Positions 9,527-18,074 of a stretch of 64,000 nt of DNA are shown here, one piece after another. Every line of letters begins with the position of its first letter. The stretch's first letter is position 1. The notes beneath the pieces were generated by a model, which was not told the origin of the DNA, made no database searches, and saw only the letters and a program-made list of their open reading frames with translations. The position numbers and the translations under genes were made by a program. Source of the DNA: Xenorhabdus indica (GTDB lineage Bacteria > Pseudomonadota > Gammaproteobacteria > Enterobacterales > Enterobacteriaceae); the NCBI RefSeq assembly GCF_014467235.1, contig NZ_NKHP01000001.1, positions 62,001-126,000 of the forward strand. The letters run 5' to 3'.

Positions 9527-9985
9527 ATGAAAACGGATAATCAGAATACTTATAATGCGGTAATAACCCCCTTCGAAGATGCATTGAGCAGACTCCAGTG
9601 TGTTCTTGTTGCAAGAAGAACCATTACAAATCCGGAAGGTGTTTCTTGGGCACAATATGATACCTTATATTTACTTCGACAATATCAACCCATAAGACCC
9701 AGTGTTATTGGCGAAAAACTTGGTTTTACCCGTTCAAAAACATCTAAAATCCTGCGAGCACTGAAAGATAAAGAACTCATTGAACAGGAAGCAGGGGAAA
9801 GCGATAAACGTGAATTGGTGACTAAATTAAGCCAGAAGGGATTAATGTTTTTACAGCGGGCAGAATCCAGCAGCCACAATATGGCTGATATTGTGGCTGC
9901 TAATATGTCTCAGGGCGAAATTGCTATATTTACAGAGCTGTGTAATCGTGCAGCCGATCTTTTATATGCGCAAACACCGACTTGA
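9527..9985 (+). CDS. MarR-family transcriptional regulator
   Basis: The 152-residue protein has the winged-helix layout of MarR: a helix-turn-helix with GEKLGFTRSKTSKILRAL near residues 63-80, followed by a wing with KELIEQEAGESDKRELVTKLSQKG. An AAGAAGG sequence precedes the ATG. It lies 103 bp after the reductase-containing NRPS on the same strand and is probably part of the same locus. The tilivalline locus of Klebsiella also encodes a MarR regulator. The likely ligand is the pathway product or an aromatic precursor, and the palindrome at 98-121 is a candidate target. Both points are inferred. It converges with the adenosine deaminase gene across a 21-bp gap. Confidence 0.85.
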   Translation: MKTDNQNTYNAVITPFEDALSRLQCVLVARRTITNPEGVSWAQYDTLYLLRQYQPIRPSVIGEKLGFTRSKTSKILRALKDKELIEQEAGESDKRELVTKLSQKGLMFLQRAESSSHNMADIVAANMSQGEIAIFTELCNRAADLLYAQTPT

Positions 9986-10006
9986 GATTAATCCAGCTAA
10001 ACTAAC

Positions 10007-11524
10007 CTAACGCGCATTTTTGTGCAGCGATTTCTCTATCCTTGCGATCTCTGATTCGAAAACCAAAAACCTGACTCGCAGATCCTCCAACGCTGTCGAT
10101 TTTTCCTCTGGGGTTAGAAAAGAGTATTGAATGCTATTAAACACCGTTTTTTTGATATCTGCATATGATGGCTTATAGTCTATGGCAAAGGTTACAAATT
10201 CCTGAGTTAAGTCACTACGAAGCACCCCAGGGTCATCAGTTGATATCACGAAAGGAACGCCATGACGTTGATAAAGTTTTATCGGGTGGTTGTTTCCTTT
10301 CACTCCAAGGATAAAGCCATTACTTGTCAGGTTTATTTCGATAGGTATTTTCTTTTCTCTCAGTATGCGGAGTAATTCCAACGCATTCTCCTCCCTGGCG
10401 ATAGCAACGCCGTGACCGATCCTATCAGCTCCTGCGATATCTACAGCATATTGAATATGATTTGCCAGCTCCTCTGGTGGAACCATTCCGTTAACCAGCT
10501 CCCCTGCATGCAGAGATAAATGGACATCAGGGAAAAGAATTTTTAAATACCGAAACATTAACATGTGCAACTTATAGTCACGCATTGAGATGTAATCATT
10601 TTCCGCCCCAACGATATTCACACCGACAATCTTTTTGCTGATATGTGCTGCTGAAAATGCCGAATATAAACTTGAGAATACAATAGCGCGTGGCTCATCA
10701 CGATAAGCATAGGCTTGAATTCGAACACGAAATTTATCATCGTCCATGCCAGAAATCGCAGCTTCTCCAGTTTGGATGTAGTTAGATATACTTTTCGTAA
10801 AATTTGGGTCCTTAGCCATAAACTCTGCATAGGGAGCCAGCGCTGCGAAAACAACGTTTTCATCGGCATTTGGATCTAATGTATCAAGCACTTTCGCAAG
10901 ATCTGGGTATTCAACAGAAGGTGCTTCTTGTAAGATAATTTCCAAATACTGAACATTTTCATATTTAGCCCGATCTTTTAATTTAGTAAATCCAGCCCTT
11001 AAATCTTGATTTGCTAACGAACTAAAATAATTAAAGGTGTCAAAAAAGTGCTGATCTGGGGCTTTCTGTATCTCATAATGGTTGTAGAAATCTTTGGTTG
11101 ACCATACTGCCAATAATTTTCGGTAGAAGATATTATTTTCGATGATCTCATCCTTATTGAGACAAAATTGCTGGCTTTCCTCCGGGAGTTGATTTTTCTG
11201 ACGTGTTTCTACCTGATAAATCTCTATTTTAAGTTTCGGCTCAGATCTATCATAAATGCAATATCCTTTATCCCCTAACCAATCAAGATAACTCTCTACA
11301 AACATTGCACCAGAGTAATGAAGATGAATATCTGCACCCTTAGGCATCATTCTCATTGCCATAGTCAGTTCTGCAATATTCGGATTATTAGTCTCAATCA
11401 GATTACTGAAGAAACGCGCAGTTGCTGCTTCATTTTTCTTATCTAAGTCTGTGTTTACTTCATCAGCATTCACTAAACAAGAAAATAACATCAATAAAAT
11501 GGCCACAATAGGTAAAGCATTCAT
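10007..11524 (-). CDS. Secreted/periplasmic adenosine deaminase family protein
   Basis: The 505-residue protein has an N-terminal signal peptide (hydrophobic PIVAILLMLFSCLVNA, cleavage after NA). Metal-dependent deaminase motifs follow: DIHLHYSG near residue 67 (the HxH zinc pair), SLHAGE (catalytic Glu and zinc His), RIGHGVAI, and STDDPGV near the C-terminus (zinc Asp). The length and the long N-terminal extension resemble the secreted ADGF/CECR1-like branch more than cytoplasmic Add (about 330 residues). It should convert adenosine to inosine outside the cytoplasm. In an insect pathogen this could remove extracellular adenosine, an immune signal, or scavenge nucleosides; that role is inferred. 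An AGGA sequence lies before the ATG. Confidence 0.85.
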   Translation of the reverse strand: MNALPIVAILLMLFSCLVNADEVNTDLDKKNEAATARFFSNLIETNNPNIAELTMAMRMMPKGADIHLHYSGAMFVESYLDWLGDKGYCIYDRSEPKLKIEIYQVETRQKNQLPEESQQFCLNKDEIIENNIFYRKLLAVWSTKDFYNHYEIQKAPDQHFFDTFNYFSSLANQDLRAGFTKLKDRAKYENVQYLEIILQEAPSVEYPDLAKVLDTLDPNADENVVFAALAPYAEFMAKDPNFTKSISNYIQTGEAAISGMDDDKFRVRIQAYAYRDEPRAIVFSSLYSAFSAAHISKKIVGVNIVGAENDYISMRDYKLHMLMFRYLKILFPDVHLSLHAGELVNGMVPPEELANHIQYAVDIAGADRIGHGVAIAREENALELLRILREKKIPIEINLTSNGFILGVKGNNHPIKLYQRHGVPFVISTDDPGVLRSDLTQEFVTFAIDYKPSYADIKKTVFNSIQYSFLTPEEKSTALEDLRVRFLVFESEIARIEKSLHKNAR

Positions 11525-11717
11525 GAATTTTTTCCTGGTTTCGATGTTTGTTGAATGAATGACAGGTGTACCAAGAGAGAGGTAGTACTACCTATTTTGC
11601 TTTTTAATAAGGAAAATATTTCAATATCAACGCTACCCATAATGTCTTTGTCGGAAATTTACTCAACACCAAAATTTATCATTCTTAATTAAGAATTAAG
11701 TTGTTAAAAATAGATAC

Positions 11718-12215
11718 CTACATTATCAGGTACATCAATACCATATTAACGTATATTGAGTCATTTTTTAGTGGCATGGGCTCAATGCCAAATATTTCGA
11801 AACCAAATTTTTTATATAAATTTATCGCTGATACATTTTCTTCAACAACAGCTAATGATACTTGTCTAATATTTCCTTCCAGAAGAACTATCAATTTTTC
11901 AATAAGTTTTTCTCCTATTTTCAAACCTCGACAGCCAGGTTTAACATAAAAACCCCAAATAGTTCCTTTATGTAAATTTTTATACTCAGTACCTCGTTGA
12001 AACCTGATCATGCCAACTAATTCACTATTTAAATAGGCACCTAACACCAGAGAATCAGTTAATATAGTGATAAATTCTTGTTCACTTTTGGTATGCTCTT
12101 CTTCATATGTTAAACCAAAAGCATCAGGATCAGAACGTAGAGCTTCGAATCTAAGCTTTTGATATTCTGAAACATCGCTTGCTGATAATACTCTGATAAG
12201 TGGTGAAAATCCCAT
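11718..12215 (-). CDS. GNAT-family N-acetyltransferase
   Basis: The 165-residue protein has the GNAT fold signature. The acetyl-CoA binding loop lies in GFYVKPGCRGLKIGEKLIEK (motif A, RxxGxG/A type) around residues 88-107, followed by LAVVEENVSAINLYKKFGF (motif B). The N-terminus, IRVLSASDVSEYQKLRFEAL, is typical of RimI-like enzymes with broad small-molecule or protein substrates. The start follows CAGGAAAC. It stands alone between the secreted deaminase and an old yellow enzyme on the opposite strand. The substrate cannot be told from sequence, and a drug or toxin modifying role is only one option. Confidence 0.8.
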   Translation of the reverse strand: MGFSPLIRVLSASDVSEYQKLRFEALRSDPDAFGLTYEEEHTKSEQEFITILTDSLVLGAYLNSELVGMIRFQRGTEYKNLHKGTIWGFYVKPGCRGLKIGEKLIEKLIVLLEGNIRQVSLAVVEENVSAINLYKKFGFEIFGIEPMPLKNDSIYVNMVLMYLIM

Positions 12216-12385
12216 ACTGTTTCCTGGTTACATTCTAACTAAGAGATGTTATAAACAAATTTTGTCAAAATAGCATTAATATTTATGATTATGTGATTTA
12301 TATATTGCTTTTCTTTCGAAAACCAAGGGAAAAATTCTGAATTCAAGCAGTAGACGACTGGTCTGTTATTAAAAAAGGAAATCTT

Positions 12386-13489
12386 ATGTCTGACAATAGC
12401 ATTCGCACTGATCTTTTTTTACCCACTAAACTAGGAGAAATTGAACTCGCTAATCGTATAGTTATGGCACCGTTAACACGCAGCCGTGTGAATAGGGAAG
12501 GGATTCCGAATGAACTCAACGTAACATATTACGTTCAGCGTGCCAGTGCAGGTCTGATTATTTCAGAAGCAACCAATATTTCCCTACAGGGACGCGGCTA
12601 TGCGATGACTCCCGGTATCTGGACAGAAGAGCAGGTAGCTGCATGGAAAAAAGTCACCGATGCTGTTCACATTGCTGGTGGCAAAATGGTGATGCAATTG
12701 TGGCATGTCGGGCGTTGTTCTCATGTCGATTTGCAACCTAACGGAGAACCGCCGGTAGCACCGTCTGCCATTAAAGCCGGTGGTAATGTTTACACTGAGA
12801 ATGGAATGCAGGAAGTTTCCATGCCACGCGCACTGGAAACCAATGAGATCCCCGGCATTATCGAGCAATACAAACATGCTGCTGAATACGCCAAACGGGC
12901 AGGATTCGACGGTGTAGAAATCCATTCAGCCAACAACTATCTGTTGGAACAATTCATACGTGATTCAACTAACCACCGTACTGATCAATATGGCGGTTCT
13001 ATTGAAAACCGAGTTCGCTTGGTTCTGGAGGTTGTTGAAGCTGTCACCGGAGTTTGGGGTAGTGGTCGGGTTGCTATTCGGTTGTCCCCAGTGACAACTG
13101 AAGTAGGAAACACACCGCTTGATAGTGATGTAATGGCAACTTATGGCTATCTGATTAGACAACTCAACCCGTTCAAACTGGCTTATCTGCACTTTGTTGA
13201 AGGGACTACAAAAAAAGACCGTGTGATTCCTGAAAGCATTGATTTAGATAAATTAAGGTCATGGTTTGAAGGTGCTTACATCGGCAATAACGACTACAAT
13301 CTGGAAATGGCTATTTCCCGCCGGGCGGAAGGAAAAGTTGACGCGGTTGCATTTGGTCGTCCGTTTATTTCCAACCCTGATTTGGTCGAACGTTTGCGTT
13401 ATGACATTGAACTGACCAGTGTCAATCATGACGCCTATTATGGTAATGGAGCAAAAGGTTATACCGACTGGCCGAAAGCGAATTACTAA
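12386..13489 (+). CDS. Old yellow enzyme family NADH:flavin oxidoreductase (NemA-like alkene reductase)
   Basis: The 367-residue TIM-barrel flavoprotein has the OYE pattern: FLPTKLGEIELANRIVMAPLTRSR at the N-terminus (broken here only for description), QLWHVGR near residue 111, the substrate-binding His/Asn pair in EIHSANNYLLEQF near residue 177, and AFGRPFISNPDLVERL near the end. It should use FMN and NAD(P)H to reduce activated C=C bonds, N-ethylmaleimide or nitro compounds. An AAAAAGGAAA ribosome site precedes the ATG. A hairpin followed by a T-rich stretch after the stop is a probable terminator. A second paralogue lies at 27125-28228. It is most likely a detoxification enzyme; a role in tailoring a natural product cannot be excluded. 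Confidence 0.88.
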   Translation: MSDNSIRTDLFLPTKLGEIELANRIVMAPLTRSRVNREGIPNELNVTYYVQRASAGLIISEATNISLQGRGYAMTPGIWTEEQVAAWKKVTDAVHIAGGKMVMQLWHVGRCSHVDLQPNGEPPVAPSAIKAGGNVYTENGMQEVSMPRALETNEIPGIIEQYKHAAEYAKRAGFDGVEIHSANNYLLEQFIRDSTNHRTDQYGGSIENRVRLVLEVVEAVTGVWGSGRVAIRLSPVTTEVGNTPLDSDVMATYGYLIRQLNPFKLAYLHFVEGTTKKDRVIPESIDLDKLRSWFEGAYIGNNDYNLEMAISRRAEGKVDAVAFGRPFISNPDLVERLRYDIELTSVNHDAYYGNGAKGYTDWPKANY

Positions 13490-13502
13490 TCTAATGCTGA
13501 CA

Positions 13503-13536
13503 GGCGGCTTAATTGAGTTGTTTCAGTGTGGCCGCC
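13503..13536 (+). terminator. Rho-independent terminator after the old yellow enzyme gene
   Basis: GGCGGC at 13503-13508 pairs with GCCGCC at 13531-13536. The loop is long (22 bases), and the stem is followed by ATATTTTTTC. It lies 13 bp after the stop codon on the + strand. Confidence 0.6.
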
Positions 13537-13772
13537 ATATTTTTTCTTCTCCTTCTTTATCATTCTTTTTGTAACTCAATTCTATAAATATCAAAAATAA
13601 TTAACTTCGTGATTTTTTATAAAATAGTTCATTTCCGTGAAACTGTTTACCGTTGCAGGAAAATTATTTAGTTTACTCATGGTGAAAATAAACCTAAAAA
13701 ACAAAGCTCATAATGATTATGAAATTTAATATTAAGATTAATTTATTATAACAAGGAGTATTTATCAATAGC

Positions 13773-14948
13773 ATGAAAATATTGAAAATATTAATCTTAT
13801 CTATTTCGACAATGATAGCATCAAACTCTCTGGCCAATGAGGTTAGAGCCAGAGATTACGGTATTCCTTTCTCTGGAACAACCGGGGAATATAATGCGAT
13901 TACCGATGTGAATGGTGTAAAAATTGGCTATTCAACTATCATTGAGGGAAATGGAAAATTAGAAGTTGGCAAAGGCCCGGTAAGAACAGGTGTAACAGCG
14001 ATATTACCCAGAGGAATAAATTTTAGCCCGGTATTTTCCGGTATATTCTCTTTAAATGGAAATGGAGAAATGACAGGCAGTCAATGGATTGAGGAAAGTG
14101 GTTTTCTGGAAACCCCGATATTAATAACCAATACGCATAGTGTCGGTGTTGTCAGAGACTCAACAATTAGCTGGATGATTGATAACAATCTAATATCACC
14201 ATTAAAGGATGATTTATTTTGGATACTACCTGTGGTTACAGAAACATGGGATGGCATATTAAATGATATAAACGGTATGCATGTAAAAAAAGAACATGTA
14301 TATCATGCGTTGAATAGTGCTAAATCAGGAATTATAAAAGAAGGTAATGTCGGTGGCGGAACCGGAATGAACCTCTTTCAATTTAAGGGAGGAACAGGTA
14401 CTTCATCAAGAATTTTAGACAAAAAAGATGGAGGATATACTGTCGGGGTACTTATTCAGGGGAATTTTGGATTTAGAGATGATCTTATTATCTCAGGGGT
14501 TCCGATTGGTAAAGAAATTCAAGACATTACTCCAATATACCATGGAGATAAGAAAAAAATAAAAGATGCTGGATCTATAATAGCGGTGGTAGCTACAGAT
14601 GCGCCATTGGCGCCTCACCAATTAGAAAAAATGGCTAAAAGGGTCTCTCTTGGACTTGCAAAGGTAGGTGGCATAGCCCGTAATACCAGTGGTGAAATAT
14701 TTATTGCATTTTCCACTGCAAATAATGGTGCATTTTCCAGAGAGGAGATAAAAACAGTGGAAATATTGCCAAATGACAAACTGGACCCGTTATATGAAGC
14801 AACCATAAATGCAACGGAAGAAGCCATCATTAATGCGATGTTCGCAGCCAAAACAATGGTTGGTAGAAATGGTAATACTTCCTATTCTATTCCTAAAGAC
14901 AGAGTTAAAGAAATATTAAAAAAATATAACCTACTCAGTAGGATCTGA
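13773..14948 (+). CDS. Periplasmic P1/S58-family peptidase (DmpA-like aminopeptidase)
   Basis: The 391-residue protein begins with a signal peptide (LKILILSISTMIASNSLA, cleavage before NEV). The DmpA/BapA family pattern follows: RDYGIPFSGTTGEYNAITDV, GVKIGYSTI, TGVTAILPRG, then GNVGGGTGMNLFQFKGGTG and TSSRI. In this N-terminal-nucleophile family the proenzyme cleaves itself at the glycine before the catalytic serine/threonine in that last segment, giving alpha and beta chains. Known members act as L-aminopeptidase/D-amidase-esterase or beta-peptidyl aminopeptidase. A periplasmic location and possible activity on peptides with D- or beta-residues fit a region rich in NRPS products, but a link is inferred. 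An AAGGAG lies 15 bases before the chosen ATG, so the start is slightly uncertain. Confidence 0.85.
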   Translation: MKILKILILSISTMIASNSLANEVRARDYGIPFSGTTGEYNAITDVNGVKIGYSTIIEGNGKLEVGKGPVRTGVTAILPRGINFSPVFSGIFSLNGNGEMTGSQWIEESGFLETPILITNTHSVGVVRDSTISWMIDNNLISPLKDDLFWILPVVTETWDGILNDINGMHVKKEHVYHALNSAKSGIIKEGNVGGGTGMNLFQFKGGTGTSSRILDKKDGGYTVGVLIQGNFGFRDDLIISGVPIGKEIQDITPIYHGDKKKIKDAGSIIAVVATDAPLAPHQLEKMAKRVSLGLAKVGGIARNTSGEIFIAFSTANNGAFSREEIKTVEILPNDKLDPLYEATINATEEAIINAMFAAKTMVGRNGNTSYSIPKDRVKEILKKYNLLSRI

Positions 14949-14997
14949 AACAGATTAGCTCAAAATAAAGTTTAAAATTTCTACTTAAAAATAAACA

Positions 14998-15041
14998 AGT
15001 TACCAACTTTGATTAAAAAATTTAAATTTAAGTTGGTAACT
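14998..15041. terminator. Bidirectional terminator hairpin between convergent genes
   Basis: AGTTACCAACTT at 14998-15009 pairs perfectly with AAGTTGGTAACT at 15030-15041 (12 bp, 20-base loop). On the - strand the stem is followed by TGTTTATTTTT, so it should end transcription of the Cry-like gene. It also lies 50 bp after the peptidase stop. Confidence 0.7.
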
Positions 15042-15067
15042 CTCATGCTTTATTAGAGTCTGCTACT

Positions 15068-16282
15068 TTATAGACCTAAGAACTCAATATGCTGAATGAA
15101 TCCATTACCAGATATATAATTATCTTCATGTAATGTTAACTCTAAAGTCCCTGCTTCTAAATCAACCTCAGTTGTTCGATATATAACCGGCCCGTAGTTT
15201 GAACCTGCTTTATAAGGTGTTAACACTCTTTCTTCAAAGAACTTGATGTTTTGATCAAAAATAAGACGAGATTGTTGCAGCTTCATTTTGACTTCATAAT
15301 TAAAACTGAGCGAATCTGTCATATAAGCATAATACATGCGTAAACGATAGCGGCCTGCTGACTTGACCTGTAATGTGATTGTAGTCGGGCCATGATCATA
15401 ACTTCTCGGTTCTGTTGCTGAGAGATAATTATAACCTCCGTTATCAGATGATCTACCACCATTGAGGAATACATCACCGAGGAAAATATTATTATAGTTA
15501 TGGTCAATAAATAAATTATCTGTATCATTTGGATCTAAACAAACACGCGATGGCTTTCTTTGTGCACCAAAAGTTAAATGGGATTGTATATTAGTATAGT
15601 CACTTGTCCAATATATCATTGAACGTTTTGCCTGTGTTTGTGGCTCGTAAAGATCATCACCATTATAATTATTAATAGCAGCAATGAGGATATCATTAAA
15701 CATAATATCCGCTTGCTCAGCCAGAGATTTACTGTATTTTTCAAGATTATCAGGTGAATATCCCCATTCAACACCATTAACTATAGTGTCTCTTAATGTA
15801 AAGAAATACAATAAGCAGGAAAGGGCACAAATACTTGATAATTGAGGAATACTTTGACTTTTAGCAGTGTTAATGCTGAGGATACATAAACGACGCATAT
15901 TGGATATTGCGATCTCATTACGAACGACAATAAGCTGCCTTGCTTCATCTGTTGGATTTTTTTGATAAGCGGAGATGGCATCCTGTAAGCTTTCTGCATC
16001 TTTTCTTACAGCTTGATACTCTGACTCTAACCACTCACTGGTATATTTAATTAATGTATCCTGAATAATTCCAATAACATCAACTTCTTTAGGCTCTGTC
16101 AATTTTTTGTAAGTCAGTTTTAATAAAATACTTAATACGGTAGATACGACACCTAGTGGAGATGAGGAAGTTGACTGATTAAAATCTTTCGTTTTAATCA
16201 TGTTTAATGCTTCTAAAGTCAAAATATGCAATTTAACATTACTGTCTTGTGTGTCTATAATATTTTCCAATTCCATTATCAC
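15068..16282 (-). CDS. Cry-like insecticidal protein with delta-endotoxin domain I and domain III features only
   Basis: The 404-residue protein has no signal peptide. Residues about 40-215 look like the helical pore-forming domain I of three-domain Cry toxins, including FTLRDTIVNGVEWGYSPDNL, which matches the family pattern LLLRDAxxFGxEWGW. The C-terminal ~130 residues look like the beta-sandwich domain III: SAGRYRLRMYYAYMTDSLSF (compare TGxYRVRVRYAS), YRTTEVDLEAGTLELTLHED and the closing GNGFIQHIEFLGL (compare FIDxIEFIP). A normal three-domain toxin core is about 600 residues, and here the receptor-binding domain II seems absent or replaced by a short linker around residues 220-270. The annotated start is GTG with AAGG five bases upstream; the ATG at 16276 is an alternative. 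A gene remnant lies behind it and a shared terminator follows it. Assignment is by pattern recognition, so insecticidal activity is inferred. Confidence 0.75.
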   Translation of the reverse strand: MIMELENIIDTQDSNVKLHILTLEALNMIKTKDFNQSTSSSPLGVVSTVLSILLKLTYKKLTEPKEVDVIGIIQDTLIKYTSEWLESEYQAVRKDAESLQDAISAYQKNPTDEARQLIVVRNEIAISNMRRLCILSINTAKSQSIPQLSSICALSCLLYFFTLRDTIVNGVEWGYSPDNLEKYSKSLAEQADIMFNDILIAAINNYNGDDLYEPQTQAKRSMIYWTSDYTNIQSHLTFGAQRKPSRVCLDPNDTDNLFIDHNYNNIFLGDVFLNGGRSSDNGGYNYLSATEPRSYDHGPTTITLQVKSAGRYRLRMYYAYMTDSLSFNYEVKMKLQQSRLIFDQNIKFFEERVLTPYKAGSNYGPVIYRTTEVDLEAGTLELTLHEDNYISGNGFIQHIEFLGL

Positions 16283-16480
16283 TTTTACCTTATTGTGTTT
16301 GTAGAATACGTTATTATTTCTTAAATTATATTAGGTGATAACCTTATAGAATTAAATTTCAATTTTTATTATTTGCTTGATAAACAGAAATTATAATTTA
16401 ATTTCTTAACTCCTACCTCTTATTTTTACCTTAAATTTTATAAGGATATTAGCTGAAAATTATTCGACATTGCATAATGA

Positions 16481-16856
16481 CTATATGTTTTTATTGAGGA
16501 CAGTACTTTCCATATAGATGTTCTTAATGGTTTCCTCTCGCTGTATACTAAATACATTTTATCTTCATTAGGCGTTCATGGAATTATTACTCTATTAGCA
16601 GGGAAAGATAACCGTGAATGTTATTTCATCAATCACTTGGCGCTCAGAACGGAAAATAATAAGGTAGTCTTTTTTTCAGACACGACAAGGGGGTTATCTA
16701 TTTTATCTCTCTCCTTTAGAGCGCAGTAATGAAACAGGCTGGTCTGATCTTTTTCAGATATTAAAAGTAACAGATAGTGAGCAATTCTACAGTCAGTTAA
16801 CTGAAGGACATAAGTACCTTTGCAACCAACAGAATAACAATAGTGCAAATTTCTGA
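16481..16856 (+). pseudogene. Frameshifted remnant of an unidentified gene
   Basis: One frame from 16481 reads for about 80 codons without a stop but has no ATG start (segments STFHIDVLNGFLSLYTKYIL and GIITLLAGKDNRECYFINHL). It passes into another frame near 16670-16690, where GYLFYLSPLERSNETGWSDL and SEQFYSQLTEGHKYLC continue to a TGA at 16854. Protein-like composition across the two frames suggests a decayed gene with one frameshift and a lost 5' end. I do not recognise the family. Confidence 0.45.
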
Positions 16857-16894
16857 TGATTAATTGAAGTAATGTAATTAGAAAACAAAAAATT

Positions 16895-16927
16895 ACAGTC
16901 ATCTAAGTGATTACATAAGATGACTGT
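16895..16927 (-). terminator. Rho-independent terminator of the secreted hydrolase gene
   Basis: ACAGTCATCT at 16895-16904 pairs with AGATGACTGT at 16918-16927 (10 bp, 13-base loop). On the - strand the stem is followed by AATTTTTTGTTTTC. It lies 40 bp after the stop of the gene at 16968-17909. Confidence 0.8.
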
Positions 16928-16967
16928 TTTCGCATTACTACCCTATATTCATAATCTAGGACGATGA

Positions 16968-17909
16968 TTAATTACTGTTTTCAACAGCGCCCTTGCTTTG
17001 TAACTGATACCAGTTTTTAATATCTTTAGTAATTATTGCAGCATGATAATTTCCGTCATTATCTTTGAAAAAGTGATCTAACCCATCATAAGTCTTAAAA
17101 GAAACCTTTGGATTATCAATAGCTGCCATCACCTTTAGTATTCCAGCCGCATCAGTATTATTATCACTCATACACTGGATAACCAATAATGGTATTTTAC
17201 TGGATTGGATCAATCTCTGATTATCAATGGATAATGATTCATACCACCAGTTTGCACCATGTCCACTGACTACCATGCCAGCGGGTAAGTTATTTTTCTT
17301 TGCTGCTTCCGCAAAAGTTCTAAAACTGTTAACTGCTTCATCGGACATTTCTGCCGGAGTCTCACGCCTGATGCTATGGATAACATCATCAATAAAAAAA
17401 CGCCCACCACCATTAATCGAAATCGCAGCAGTAATAAAATCTGCATCAGACGCTATCATATTGGTAACAAGAGCGCCTTCACTTCCTCCAATAAGGACAA
17501 TATGACGGTATTTGTTTTTTAATTGATTTAATACGGCAAGATAATCTTTAACGCGTTTTGATGGCGAATCATTCTGAATATATATCTGTGGACATGCCGA
17601 ATCATTAACTTCAATCCCATTTTTTCCAATACTGCTATCAAGCCCTGCTTTTTCTACTAAGAGAATATCATTCTCAGGAAAAGTAGCACCAAAATTTTCT
17701 ATCATTTTCCGGTTATTGATAACACTGTTACAATCAGAACCCTGAATCAGAACAAGAAGATTTTCAGAAGGTATGCTATTTCTTTTTATCAAATAATAAG
17801 TCATTTCTTTGCCATCATTTCCCCGTAAACTATATGTGGTCTCTTCAGCCATAGATTGCATAGACATTGAAGTTAAAACAAATACGATGTAAATAAGTAT
17901 TTTTTTCAT
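16968..17909 (-). CDS. Secreted alpha/beta hydrolase
   Basis: The 313-residue protein has a clear Sec signal peptide (KKILIYIVFVLTSMSMQSMA). The mature part has the alpha/beta hydrolase layout: LLVLIQGSDCNSV (oxyanion region), the nucleophile elbow IGGSEGAL near residue 142 (GxSxG), and a C-terminal histidine in GLDHFF, with an acidic residue expected in the preceding VIQCMSDNN stretch. It probably acts as an esterase or peptidase in the periplasm or outside the cell; the substrate is unknown. A strong terminator follows it, and an AGGA sequence precedes the ATG. The LysR gene lies 165 bp upstream on the same strand, and co-regulation is possible but not shown. Confidence 0.78.
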   Translation of the reverse strand: MKKILIYIVFVLTSMSMQSMAEETTYSLRGNDGKEMTYYLIKRNSIPSENLLVLIQGSDCNSVINNRKMIENFGATFPENDILLVEKAGLDSSIGKNGIEVNDSACPQIYIQNDSPSKRVKDYLAVLNQLKNKYRHIVLIGGSEGALVTNMIASDADFITAAISINGGGRFFIDDVIHSIRRETPAEMSDEAVNSFRTFAEAAKKNNLPAGMVVSGHGANWWYESLSIDNQRLIQSSKIPLLVIQCMSDNNTDAAGILKVMAAIDNPKVSFKTYDGLDHFFKDNDGNYHAAIITKDIKNWYQLQSKGAVENSN

Positions 17910-18074
17910 AATATCCTGACCATTCTAATATAAGATAAAGTGATGTGAGATAACCACAATACACAAATTAACGGATAAGGTAGCAATCATTTATAAATTG
18001 AGGAAAAAGAGATAAAGGTTCCATTTTTATTTGTGATGATAATAATCAACTCACTTTGTAGACAATAACTAATG

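Larger units (their letters stand above)
16283..16967. other. 685-bp gap between Cry-like and hydrolase genes
   Basis: The gap holds the presumed AT-rich promoter region of the Cry-like gene, a frameshifted + strand gene remnant (16481-16856) and the hydrolase terminator (16895-16927). I see no intact gene. Confidence 0.6.

Noticed and set aside
16633..16902. 89-codon frame on the - strand with a hydrophobic start
   Set aside because: It overlaps the + strand remnant and the hydrolase terminator, has no convincing ribosome site and no protein-like conservation.
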